From: JBAZOB01 sp041648895
Lineage (GTDB): Bacteria; Patescibacteriota; JAHJAL01
Length of the DNA stretch: 10,177 nt
Direction: 5' to 3'
Assembly: GCA_041648895.1 (NCBI GenBank)
Contig: JBAZOB010000032.1
Coordinates: forward strand, 1-10,177
Below the pieces are notes generated by a model, which saw nothing but the letters and a program-made list of their open reading frames with translations, had not been told where the DNA came from and did not search any database. The translations under genes and the position numbers were made by a program. Positions 1 through 5,377 of this stretch are shown here, one piece after another. The number at the start of each line of letters is the position of its first letter. Position 1 is the first letter of the stretch.

Positions 1-1
1 G

Positions 2-328
2 ATTGCTCACCCCAAAAATTATAAATGTAACGAACATCAGGGCGGTAATCTGGTTTATATACCGCTAAATGCTATCCCCGATGACGTGCGAGCGATGACG
101 GCCAAAATAGTCAAAAGTCTGTCGGGCAAAGCGGATATCCAACAATCACTCTATGCTTTGGATTTTATGCGCGATCGGCAAAACGGCCAACTTTATTTTA
201 TTGAAGGCAATACCAATCCTGGGCTTGATTGGAACCATGCCAAAGATGATAATGCCCGGAAATCAAAAGACTTAATTAATTTTATTGCCAAGCGACTAAA
301 AACTATGTCTCAAAATCTGGCTATTTAA
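2..328 (+). CDS. ATP-grasp family protein, C-terminal part (5' end outside window)
   Basis: The frame is open from base 2 to the TAA at 326-328, giving about 108 residues. The upstream part lies outside the window, and the internal GTG at 86 is not needed as a start. The visible segment holds the last part of an ATP-grasp catalytic domain: a strand ALDFM (about residues 52-56) carrying an acidic residue, then LYFIEGNTNPGLDW (about 64-77), in which the E-x-N pair matches the metal-binding Glu/Asn of ATP-grasp ligases such as D-Ala-D-Ala ligase or RimK-type enzymes. Such enzymes join a carboxylate to an amine or thiol through an acyl-phosphate. The substrate cannot be told from this fragment. 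The gene converges on the minus-strand Nudix gene with only 16 bp between the two stops. Confidence 0.7.
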   Translation: MAHPKNYKCNEHQGGNLVYIPLNAIPDDVRAMTAKIVKSLSGKADIQQSLYALDFMRDRQNGQLYFIEGNTNPGLDWNHAKDDNARKSKDLINFIAKRLKTMSQNLAI

Positions 329-344
329 TAATTGATAAAGGCTA

Positions 345-803
345 TTAAATTAGGATAAAATCTTTGGCGGCGGCGATTTTTTCTAATCGCCGCAGTTCAT
401 TTATTACTTCTGATATATTAGAAAATTTTGGTTCAAATTCGGCCAATTTAGCCAGCTTGACCCATTGATATTCGGAATACTCCTCGCTCAATTCAATATC
501 CCCTTTTTCATGAATTGCTAAATAATAGGAGACAATCATTGAATGGCCATCTTTTTTTCTAATTAATATATTTATACTGAATTTTGGATAAAGTTTCAGT
601 TGGAAATTTTGGCCCACTTCTTCGTCTTTTTCTCTTTTTAGACCGGCGACAATTGACGCGTCGGTTGTTTCCATTTTGCCACCGATAAAGGAAAAAATAT
701 CATTGTAATCTACCTCACCTTTTCTCCGGCAAAGCAGGACTTTATTTTTATCTGACGAAAGGACCGCGATTTTGGGACAATATTGAAAATTGTATTTTTC
801 CAT
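345..803 (-). CDS. Nudix hydrolase (atypical Nudix box)
   Basis: A 152-residue protein, the usual size for a single-domain Nudix hydrolase, which cleaves nucleoside diphosphates linked to another group (X). The N-terminal strand PKIAVLSSDKNKVLLCRRK is typical of the fold. The Nudix box lies at about residues 42-64, GGKMETTD...REKDEEVG. It departs from the consensus GX5EX7REUXEEXGU: there is one extra residue between the glycine and the RE pair, Asp48 stands at the first Glu position, and Lys59 replaces the hydrophobic residue after RE. The metal-binding core RE..EE is kept, so activity is plausible. The start at 803 is the only ATG giving the full first strand; no clear ribosome binding site precedes it. 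It lies downstream (in its own direction) of the attC-like site at 857-994 and is the last gene of the minus-strand array. Substrate unknown. Confidence 0.85.
   Translation of the reverse strand: MEKYNFQYCPKIAVLSSDKNKVLLCRRKGEVDYNDIFSFIGGKMETTDASIVAGLKREKDEEVGQNFQLKLYPKFSINILIRKKDGHSMIVSYYLAIHEKGDIELSEEYSEYQWVKLAKLAEFEPKFSNISEVINELRRLEKIAAAKDFILI
370..393. repeat. GC-rich perfect hairpin inside Nudix gene end
   Basis: GCGGCGATT (370-378) and AATCGCCGC (385-393) form a perfect 9-bp stem with a 6-nt loop, in otherwise AT-rich DNA. It lies within the last codons of the minus-strand Nudix gene, close to the convergent end. Neither strand has a T-tract directly after it, so it is not a standard intrinsic terminator. 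It may slow polymerase or protect the mRNA 3' end, or be chance coding sequence for the RRLEKIAAAK segment. Confidence 0.35.
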
Positions 804-856
804 GAGAAATTGCTGCTTGAAAGAATATTTAATATTAATGTTTTTTTAATGGTGGC

Positions 857-994
857 TAATGTTCCGCGTGTATGAGAAGTTTGCCAAAATTTCTTTAAAA
901 ATCAAATTGTTTTGGCAAATTTGGGAGATGAAAATTTCACAGTCCTTTTAATTTAATTGAGCAAAAATCATCGAACCCCATATATCGTGTAATG
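857..994 (-). repeat. attC-like recombination site F
   Basis: Nested imperfect inverted repeats on a scale typical of attC sites. Outer arms: GTGTATGAG (868-876) against CCCATATAT (977-985), 8 of 9 positions paired if G-T wobbles on the plus strand are allowed. Inner arms: TTTGCCAAAA (880-889) against TTTTGGCAAA (910-919), a perfect 10 bp. The left end CTAATGTTCCGCG and the inner GGCAAATTTGGG are shared with the other intergenic sites in this window, and the right end TCGTGTAATGTGATG resembles the right end of site C. It separates the ATPase/remnant block from the Nudix gene at 345-803. Wobble pairs favouring the plus strand fit a site whose cassette genes are on the minus strand, since attC recombines as the folded bottom strand. 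Confidence 0.55.
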
Positions 995-1020
995 TGATGT
1001 AATTTTTAGATGGGGTTTTT
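974..1020. terminator. Terminator-like inverted repeat overlapping site F
   Basis: AACCCCAT (974-981) pairs perfectly with ATGGGGTT (1010-1017) across a 28-nt loop and runs into five T residues (1016-1020) on the plus strand. The long loop and the absence of a plus-strand gene upstream weaken the call. On the minus strand it lies about 10 nt after the stop of the small remnant gene, where it could still act as an RNA 3' end. The left arm overlaps the right arm of attC-like site F. Confidence 0.3.
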
Positions 1021-1026
1021 ATGCTA

Positions 1027-1261
1027 TCATTCTGTAATTTTGAATCGTCTATCAGTATCATGATCAATATTATCAAGTTGCTTTAAACAATCTGTTTGTA
1101 AATCTTCCAAATCTTTTTGATTTTCTGCATCGGTTTGATTCTTTTGTTTTCTGTAAGAAAACTTGTTTTAATAAATTTTCAAATTTCTTTTTCCGTTTTG
1201 GGTAAAGGGCAGAGGGGAAGTAAAGGGGTGAATGCCCATAATCCGATGCAATCCGGTCCAT
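1027..1261 (-). pseudogene. Small hypothetical gene, probably frameshifted
   Basis: An ATG at 1261 overlaps the ATPase stop (TAATG), giving a 62-codon frame ending at 1073. A second minus-strand frame is open from 1167 to the TGA at 1027-1029, without a start codon of its own. It reads as an acidic, charged, coil-prone tail (AENQKDLEDLQTD then CLKQLDNIDHDTDRRFKITE) that looks much more like protein than the basic 3' end of the first frame. Joining the first frame to the second by one indel near 1150-1160 would give one product of about 78 residues. The second frame ends about 30 nt before attC-like site F, as expected for a cassette gene. No family is recognised. It could also be two unrelated chance frames. 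Confidence 0.3.
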
Positions 1262-2388
1262 TAATTACAGATAAATTCCAGATAATTTTCTCTAGTGATA
1301 ACTTTAATGTGAGCACCTGGATAGGATTCTTTGAAATCCTTCGGAGCGACAAAATTATCTTTGTTCCATTTTATTTCATAGCCAAATATTTTTCCGTCAC
1401 CTTCTTCGATCCAGTCTATCTCTTTTTGCTCGTATGTTCTCCAATAATAACAGTTATAATAACTGTCCTTATAACTGTTTCTTTTTATTCTTTCCGTTAC
1501 TATAAAGTTTTCCCAAAGCTCACCTTTATCATTTCTATTTTCAAGGCTATTGTATTGACCAATAATAGCATTGCGTATGCCGTTGTCATAAAAATAGTAT
1601 TTGTTTTTTTTGGATACCTCTTTTCTTAGATTTCGGCTAAAACTTCCAATCGATCTTATAACGAAGGTTTTTTCCAGTAAATCAAGGTAGCGTTCGATTG
1701 TTCGTGAATTCAGCCCCAACTGTGTACCTAGCTCGCTGGCCGATACCGGCTTGCTCACTTGGAATGCCAGTAATTTTAGCAGTTTTATCAAGGCATTCGG
1801 CTTTTTAATGTTTTCGAGAGAGAGAATATCTTTAAAAAGATATGAGCCGATGATTTCGTTTAGTATTTTTATTTTTTCTTCTCTATTTTTCGCCACTACA
1901 ACTTCCGGGTAGGAGCCAAATATTAGAAAATTCTCCAGTCTTTCCTTCAACTCAAATTTATTATACTGATCCAATAATTCCATTTGTGAAATGGGGTAAA
2001 GCGTTAGGGTTGTTTTTCTACCGGTAAGCGGTTCTCCGATTTTGTTGGCCAGATCAAAGGAGGATGAACCGGTGGCAATAACTTTAATATCGGGATGTTG
2101 GTCAACGATGATTTTTAAACCAAGCCCGATATTCGGTATTTGCTGGGCTTCATCAATGGCTAATAGGTCATATCCTGAGACGTATTCGGAAATTTCGGAA
2201 AAATTTTGCGAGCTCAATACTTGCCGCGTGAGTATATTGTCACCAGAATCCAGTTTGTACTTCATATCCACGCTATCTAGATATTTCCTCAGAAGGGTAG
2301 TTTTCCCTATTCTTCGAGGACCATAAATGACCAGGGCTTTACCTGATTTTAGGTATTTTTCTAGATTGTCATAGATTCTTTTAATCAT
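1261..2388 (-). CDS. AAA+ ATPase with DUF4143 C-terminal domain
   Basis: A 375-residue protein of the AAA_14/DUF4143 family. Walker A is GPRRIGKTT (23-31), Walker B is LLAIDE (75-80), and a sensor-1-like strand IKVIATGSSSFDL follows at about 101-113. A helix-turn-helix-like segment SASELGTQLGLNSRTIERYLDLLEKT is followed by the DUF4143 region. The C-terminus has EIDW (323-326) and YEIKW (about 337-341), an E-x-D...E-x-K pattern like the degenerate PD-(D/E)XK nuclease fold found in this family. These proteins are common in bacteria and archaea, often in accessory regions; their role is poorly known (P-loop ATPase with DNA-related tail). The length is complete. Unlike the Nudix genes around it, it has its own strong promoter almost touching the ATG, suggesting an independent unit within or next to the cassette array. 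Confidence 0.88.
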   Translation of the reverse strand: MIKRIYDNLEKYLKSGKALVIYGPRRIGKTTLLRKYLDSVDMKYKLDSGDNILTRQVLSSQNFSEISEYVSGYDLLAIDEAQQIPNIGLGLKIIVDQHPDIKVIATGSSSFDLANKIGEPLTGRKTTLTLYPISQMELLDQYNKFELKERLENFLIFGSYPEVVVAKNREEKIKILNEIIGSYLFKDILSLENIKKPNALIKLLKLLAFQVSKPVSASELGTQLGLNSRTIERYLDLLEKTFVIRSIGSFSRNLRKEVSKKNKYYFYDNGIRNAIIGQYNSLENRNDKGELWENFIVTERIKRNSYKDSYYNCYYWRTYEQKEIDWIEEGDGKIFGYEIKWNKDNFVAPKDFKESYPGAHIKVITRENYLEFICN

Positions 2389-2394
2389 GGTTTT

Positions 2395-2423
2395 ATTGTA
2401 GCACTAATACAATAATTTATCAA
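2395..2423 (-). promoter_or_regulatory. Promoter of the AAA ATPase (nearly leaderless)
   Basis: On the minus strand, TTGATA (2418-2423) and TACAAT (2395-2400) are separated by exactly 17 nt, each with one mismatch to the sigma-70 consensus. Only 6 nt lie between the -10 box and the ATG at 2388, so transcription would start at or next to the start codon. This implies a leaderless or nearly leaderless mRNA and fits the lack of a Shine-Dalgarno sequence. Confidence 0.65.
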
Positions 2424-2428
2424 TATTT

Positions 2429-2445
2429 TTGTATTAACAATACAA
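2429..2445. promoter_or_regulatory. Perfect inverted repeat upstream of ATPase promoter
   Basis: TTGTATT (2429-2435), a 3-nt spacer and AATACAA (2439-2445) form a perfect palindrome ending 5 bp upstream of the -35 box. A related TTGTA...TACAA pair lies across the -10 region. Position and symmetry suit a dimeric regulator, but no regulator is identified. Confidence 0.35.
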
Positions 2446-2532
2446 ATTATGTGCCATCTATTGCTTTTAATAATATTTTGTCTCTCGATATGCCTACTAT
2501 GACATTAACAAAAAGTTAGCTGTAAGAAATTA

Positions 2533-2599
2533 TTTAGATTCTCAATTTAAAGTGAGATCCACTGAACACTCTTGAAATTAAAATAATCTAAAATTTTTT
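2533..2599. repeat. Inverted repeat in the gap between ATPase and Nudix gene
   Basis: TTTAGATT (2533-2540) pairs with AATCTAAA (2585-2592), followed by six T residues (2594-2599) on the plus strand. A perfect 14-bp AT palindrome, TGTAAAATTTTACA (2632-2645), overlaps the stop of the next Nudix gene. The spacing recalls the attC-like sites elsewhere, but the shared motifs are missing, so an eroded site or a weak terminator are both possible. The rest of the 2389-2640 gap holds only the ATPase promoter and its palindrome. Confidence 0.3.
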
Positions 2600-2640
2600 C
2601 TTGAAATGTTTTGACGAGTACCTTTAGATGATGTAAAATT

Positions 2641-3117
2641 TTACAAATAAAATTCTTTCAGAAGTTGAAAAATTTCTTCGCTGCCAGTTTGCATTTCTTC
2701 TTTTTTTATCGACTTCAAATCTATCCAGCGCGGTTTTTCAGATTCATCTTCTTGATCGACTTTGTCATCGGCCAATAATTCAGTAGTTATTGGCTTACAA
2801 AGATAAAAAAAGGAGAAATTTTGATATGCCTCATCAGCCGGTTCGTAATAGAAAAACACCTCCTTAAATGAAAGTAAATTTTCAACTTCTATCTCAATAC
2901 CCGTTTCTTCTCGTACTTCACGTTTAATTGCATCCTCAATTTTTTCGCCCAAATCAACGGCTCCTCCGGGAAACCAATATTTTCCTGTGCTTTTGGTGTT
3001 GTTTAGTAAAATTTTCTCACCATCAACAATGACTGCATATCCAGCCGGGCGAAAAACCAACTTTTCTTTTGCAATCATCTTTTTATAGCCGTGTAAAGTT
3101 GTACATTCTATAAGCAT
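2641..3117 (-). CDS. Nudix hydrolase
   Basis: 158 residues with a canonical Nudix box at 52-74: GAVDLGE at the front, REVREETGI at the back, so every metal-binding Glu is present. The preceding segment YAVIVDGEKILLNNTKSTGKYWFPGG is typical of ADP-sugar or nucleotide pyrophosphatase-like members. The substrate cannot be assigned by eye. The N-terminus is longer than needed: Met14 (codon at 3076-3078) is an alternative start just before the first strand, and neither start has a clear Shine-Dalgarno sequence. It starts about 40 nt after attC-like site D in its direction of reading, as cassette genes often do. No attC-like site is recognisable after it. Confidence 0.88.
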   Translation of the reverse strand: MLIECTTLHGYKKMIAKEKLVFRPAGYAVIVDGEKILLNNTKSTGKYWFPGGAVDLGEKIEDAIKREVREETGIEIEVENLLSFKEVFFYYEPADEAYQNFSFFYLCKPITTELLADDKVDQEDESEKPRWIDLKSIKKEEMQTGSEEIFQLLKEFYL

Positions 3118-3157
3118 AAGGGCATTGAAATTATTTTATTTGTAAGATTTTATTTCA

Positions 3158-3284
3158 CATAACGTTCAAGAATCTCTGAAGTTTGCTTGAGCTAAACGAA
3201 AGCAAATTTGGGTGAAAGGATTTTTTACTCCTTATTAATATTATTGATGAAAAATTATTGAACCAGATATTCTTTGTTATCTGA
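3158..3284 (-). repeat. attC-like recombination site D
   Basis: The clearest R-box pair in the window: TAAC (3160-3163) at the left and GTTA (3276-3279) at the right, giving AACGTTATGTG on the minus strand. Outer arms CAAGAATCTCTG (3167-3178) and CAGATATTCTTTG (3264-3276) are largely complementary. Inner arms TTTGCTT (3182-3188) and AAGCAAA (3200-3206) are a perfect 7 bp. The inner right half GCAAATTTGGGTGAAAGG then TTTTTTACTCCTT recurs almost exactly in site B2. It lies between two Nudix genes of the same orientation. Confidence 0.6.
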
Positions 3285-3310
3285 TGTTTTGTCTGCCATT
3301 CTCGTTAAAA

Positions 3311-3760
3311 TCAATAAGCCGCCCAACCGAACTCGCCATAATGCACATTCTTGTTAATATTTTCTAGGGCAAGTTTTACTTCTGGTAACATGTTGTCCGG
3401 AAGACCGTCCATTTGATACCACTTTAACTCGGCACATTTATCAGGCTCCATGTTTGTAATATCGCCAGCCCATTTTTCAGTACGAAGATAAATATCAAAA
3501 TATTCCCTCACAGGTGCTAGTCGGTGCGCAACATGAACTACCTCGAGGTCTTCCGGACTTACCACAATACCAGCTTCTTCCCTGGCTTCGCGGATAATGC
3601 ATTGCTTCGTTGTTTCACCGCCATCAAGATGTCCAGCTACTAAACTATACTTTCCGTCTTGATAGCCAGTGTTGAAGCGTCTAAGAAGTAAAACTTGCCC
3701 GTCCTTAATCAGCACGAGATAGGCGGCGGCGTATGGTTTAAACTTTTCTTTTTCAGACAT
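3311..3760 (-). CDS. Nudix hydrolase
   Basis: 149 residues with a perfect Nudix box at 43-65 (GHLDGGE, then REAREEAGI). The sequence before it, LLLRRFNTGYQDGKYSLVAGH, belongs to a common bacterial Nudix subtype. The fold is complete, ending in helix EVKLALENI. It probably acts as a housecleaning nucleotide or dinucleotide pyrophosphatase; the exact substrate is unknown. It starts about 40 nt from the end of site C and stops about 27 nt before site D, so it forms one compact gene-plus-site unit. Confidence 0.9.
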   Translation of the reverse strand: MSEKEKFKPYAAAYLVLIKDGQVLLLRRFNTGYQDGKYSLVAGHLDGGETTKQCIIREAREEAGIVVSPEDLEVVHVAHRLAPVREYFDIYLRTEKWAGDITNMEPDKCAELKWYQMDGLPDNMLPEVKLALENINKNVHYGEFGWAAY

Positions 3761-3802
3761 ATTAAAGTTGAATTATTAATTAGGCAGACAAAATTTCAGA
3801 TA

Positions 3803-3945
3803 ATGTTTGCGTGTATGAGAAGTTTCGCCGACTTCCTTATTATTTCATCATAGAGGAGGCGAATTTTTGGTGAAAGAAAAAGTGCAACCTTTGAAAATTA
3901 TAAACGCACTTTTTTTGAACCTCATACACGCTGGTATGTGATGCT
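3803..3945 (-). repeat. attC-like recombination site C
   Basis: Outer arms GCGTGTATGAG (3809-3819) and CTCATACACGC (3921-3931) are a perfect 11-bp inverted repeat about 100 nt apart. Inner arms TTCGCC (3824-3829) and GGCGAA (3858-3863) are also perfect. The left end TAATGTTTGCG and the arm GTATGAGAAGTTT match site F; TAGAGGAGGC (3851-3860) recurs exactly in site B2; GGCGAATTTTTGGTGAAAG is the shared inner right motif. The stop codon of the methyltransferase (3922-3924) lies inside the outer right arm, a common arrangement in integron cassettes. Confidence 0.65.
3877..3916. terminator. Bidirectional terminator-like hairpin inside site C
   Basis: AAAAAGTGC (3877-3885) pairs perfectly over 9 bp with GCACTTTTT (3906-3914) around a 20-nt loop and is followed by further T residues to 3916. 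Because the stem is A-rich on one side and T-rich on the other, it could end transcription in either direction. On the minus strand it lies just past the methyltransferase stop. Confidence 0.5.
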
Positions 3946-4572
3946 TTTGTGGGCACCGTTGTATTGAGCAATAATGTATAATTTAGTAAAATCGAGCTCC
4001 TCTTTTTTTTGCGGTTTGTGTTCACGTTTACGAACTATATCGAAACCAGCGTTTTTTAAAAGCAGTTTAATTTCGTTATATGAAATGATATTCAAGAAAA
4101 GTTTCTCGTCAGGTTTGAAAGGTTCGTCGATAAATAATTCTTCTGACTTACCAGATTGAAGTTGAATGTAGATAGCACCACCTTGTTTAAGGAATGATGC
4201 AAACTGCTCAAGAGTTTTTGGAACATCTTTTTTTGGAATATGAATAAGCGAGCAAGAAGCAATAATGCCATCAAACACATTTTCATCGAAATCAAGCTTC
4301 CTCATATCACCTAAACGAAAATCAATTTCAGGATATTTGCTTCTAGCTATATCTAACATTTTATCTGACATATCGACACCAACGACATCAAAGCCCTTGT
4401 TTTTTACATTGCTCGAATCAACGCCATTTCCACAACCAACATCCAAAATTTTGCTGTTCGTTGGTAAAAGTTCCAAAAACTCGTCAATATGTTCAGAAGG
4501 TTCCGAAAATTCATCGGCGTAAGCTTTCGCTATTTGATCATATACTTGAACTGCTTTCTTACTATTGTCCAT
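3922..4572 (-). CDS. Class I SAM-dependent methyltransferase
   Basis: 216 residues with the Rossmann methyltransferase motifs in order: motif I ILDVGCGNG (42-50), the acidic residue ending strand 2 in VVGVDMS (Asp67), motif II LGDMRKLDF (Asp89 at the adenine pocket), and a motif IV/V region FDGIIASCSLIHIP. It most resembles small-molecule methyltransferases of the Methyltransf_11/25 type; the substrate is not evident. The first residues (YDQIAKAYADEFSEP) form the helix usual in this group. The last 11 residues or so, after AQYN, are encoded by the attC-like site itself, and the stop lies in its arm. It is the only non-Nudix enzyme among the compact cassettes at 2641-5923. Confidence 0.9.
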   Translation of the reverse strand: MDNSKKAVQVYDQIAKAYADEFSEPSEHIDEFLELLPTNSKILDVGCGNGVDSSNVKNKGFDVVGVDMSDKMLDIARSKYPEIDFRLGDMRKLDFDENVFDGIIASCSLIHIPKKDVPKTLEQFASFLKQGGAIYIQLQSGKSEELFIDEPFKPDEKLFLNIISYNEIKLLLKNAGFDIVRKREHKPQKKEELDFTKLYIIAQYNGAHKSITYQRV

Positions 4573-4644
4573 GTTTATTTATCTTAAAAAAGAGGAGTGG
4601 TTTAATACATCTAAACTTTATTTTTATACGTTCACAGAAATTTC

Positions 4645-4743
4645 GCAGAACGTTTTAGTATATGCGATGTTTTTGCGACCAACGGGAGAAAAATATGGAA
4701 GATGGGCGAGCTGAGCCCCGAACCGTATATGCTGTGTTATACG
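4645..4743 (-). repeat. attC-like recombination site B1
   Basis: The left end AGAACGTT (4648-4654) and right end GTTATACG (4736-4743) provide AAC/GTT R-box-like trinucleotides. Outer arms AGTATATGCG (4657-4666) and CGTATATGCT (4724-4733) pair over 10 positions on the plus strand if two G-T wobbles are allowed; on the minus strand these become mismatches. A small inner stem GGGC/GCCC (4704-4707/4714-4717) is present. It follows the methyltransferase gene on its 5' side and abuts site B2. Confidence 0.55.
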
Positions 4744-4826
4744 TATCGAGCTGTAGCGTAGAGGAGGCATATTCGGGTGAAAGAATTTTTACTCCTTGAT
4801 AATGTGATATGCAGTGTTATAAGCTG
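4744..4826 (-). repeat. attC-like half-site B2
   Basis: It contains the right half of an attC-like site: TAGAGGAGGC (4759-4768, identical to site C), the inner motif GGCATATTCGGGTGAAAG, the ATTTTTACTCCTT block shared with site D, and the right end GATATGCAGTGTTATAAGC. No matching left half is seen directly before it; GCATATTCGG (4767-4776) can instead pair with CCGTATATGC (4723-4732) of B1. The Nudix stop codon (4817-4819) overlaps its GTTA end. It is either a deletion fusion of two sites or part of one long composite site, 4645-4826. Confidence 0.45.
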
Positions 4827-5248
4827 TTTTTCTTTAACTTTAAAGCATCAGAAACCATTTTTTTCACGTTAGGCAGGAGTTTTAGTTTTTCGATCTCGTC
4901 TATATTTATCCATTCGGGAACAGTTTCCTCATTGGCTTTTAGTTCGCCATTCCAGCTAGTACATAAAAAAGTTTCCAGGTGATAGTTCTTGATACTACCG
5001 TCTTTGCGCTTAATGGCCGCGGAATATTCTGTTGGCACTTTGATTAAATTTTCTACAACTGTTTTTAAACTGGTTTCTTCAAATAACTCTCTGGCCGCGG
5101 CGTCAATGGTTGATTCGCCGGTTTCAATTCTACCAGCTGGAACTCCGTAGGTATTATTCAAATGACCGGCTTTTTCACCGTGGCGAACTAAAAGAACTTG
5201 GTTATCTAGAAAAACTAAAACTCCTGCTAACTTAATTATATTTTTCAT
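4817..5248 (-). CDS. Nudix hydrolase (box Gly replaced by Ser)
   Basis: 143 residues. The Nudix box at 39-61 reads GRIETGE...RELFEETSL: all Glu and Arg positions are kept, but the last conserved Gly (residue 60) is Ser. The protein begins directly with the first strand (LAGVLVFLDNQVLLVRHGEKAG), so the ATG at 5248 is well supported. The pattern GHLNNTYGVPAGRIE and the C-terminal EWINIDEIEKLKLLP are typical of MutT-like members. The stop TAA is made by bases of the downstream attC-like half-site B2. Substrate unknown. Confidence 0.88.
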   Translation of the reverse strand: MKNIIKLAGVLVFLDNQVLLVRHGEKAGHLNNTYGVPAGRIETGESTIDAAARELFEETSLKTVVENLIKVPTEYSAAIKRKDGSIKNYHLETFLCTSWNGELKANEETVPEWINIDEIEKLKLLPNVKKMVSDALKLKKNSL

Positions 5249-5251
5249 ATG

Positions 5252-5349
5252 AGTTTATAGTTCAATGCGTTGAAGCAAAACGGCGAATAACTCGTCTTTA
5301 TCTTTGCTTTACACTCTCATAATACACTCCTGGTAATGTTTTATAAACT
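5252..5349 (-). repeat. Degenerate attC-like site A
   Basis: Outer arms AGTTTATA (5252-5259) and TATAAACT (5342-5349) are a perfect 8-bp inverted repeat 98 nt from end to end. Inner arms AAGCAAA (5273-5279) and TTTGCTT (5303-5309) are perfect as well. On the minus strand, ACATTACCAGGAGTGTATTATGAG aligns with ACATACCAGCGTGTATGAG of site C when single-base insertions are allowed, and TTGAACTATAA resembles TTGAACGTTATG of site D. It lies between two Nudix genes at the position where a site is expected. Confidence 0.4.
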
Positions 5350-5377
5350 GTCAGTTAATAACTTTGAGGAATGATTA

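Noticed and set aside
1117..1629. Plus-strand frame of 170 codons antisense to the ATPase
   Set aside because: It overlaps the 3' end of the well-supported ATPase gene, has a low-complexity hydrophobic translation caused by AT-rich antisense codons, and matches no family I recognise.
2389..2640. attC-like site between the ATPase and the Nudix gene
   Set aside because: Inverted repeats exist (2533-2592 and 2632-2645), but the shared GTATGAGAAG, GGGTGAAAG and TGTTAT motifs are absent, so it was listed only as a repeat.
3974..4522. Plus-strand frames antisense to the methyltransferase
   Set aside because: The translations are Ser/Phe-rich shadows of the methyltransferase, whose SAM motifs are clear.
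857..5349. CRISPR array
   Set aside because: The repeats differ in sequence and length, are spaced by whole genes, and no regular spacers or cas genes are present.
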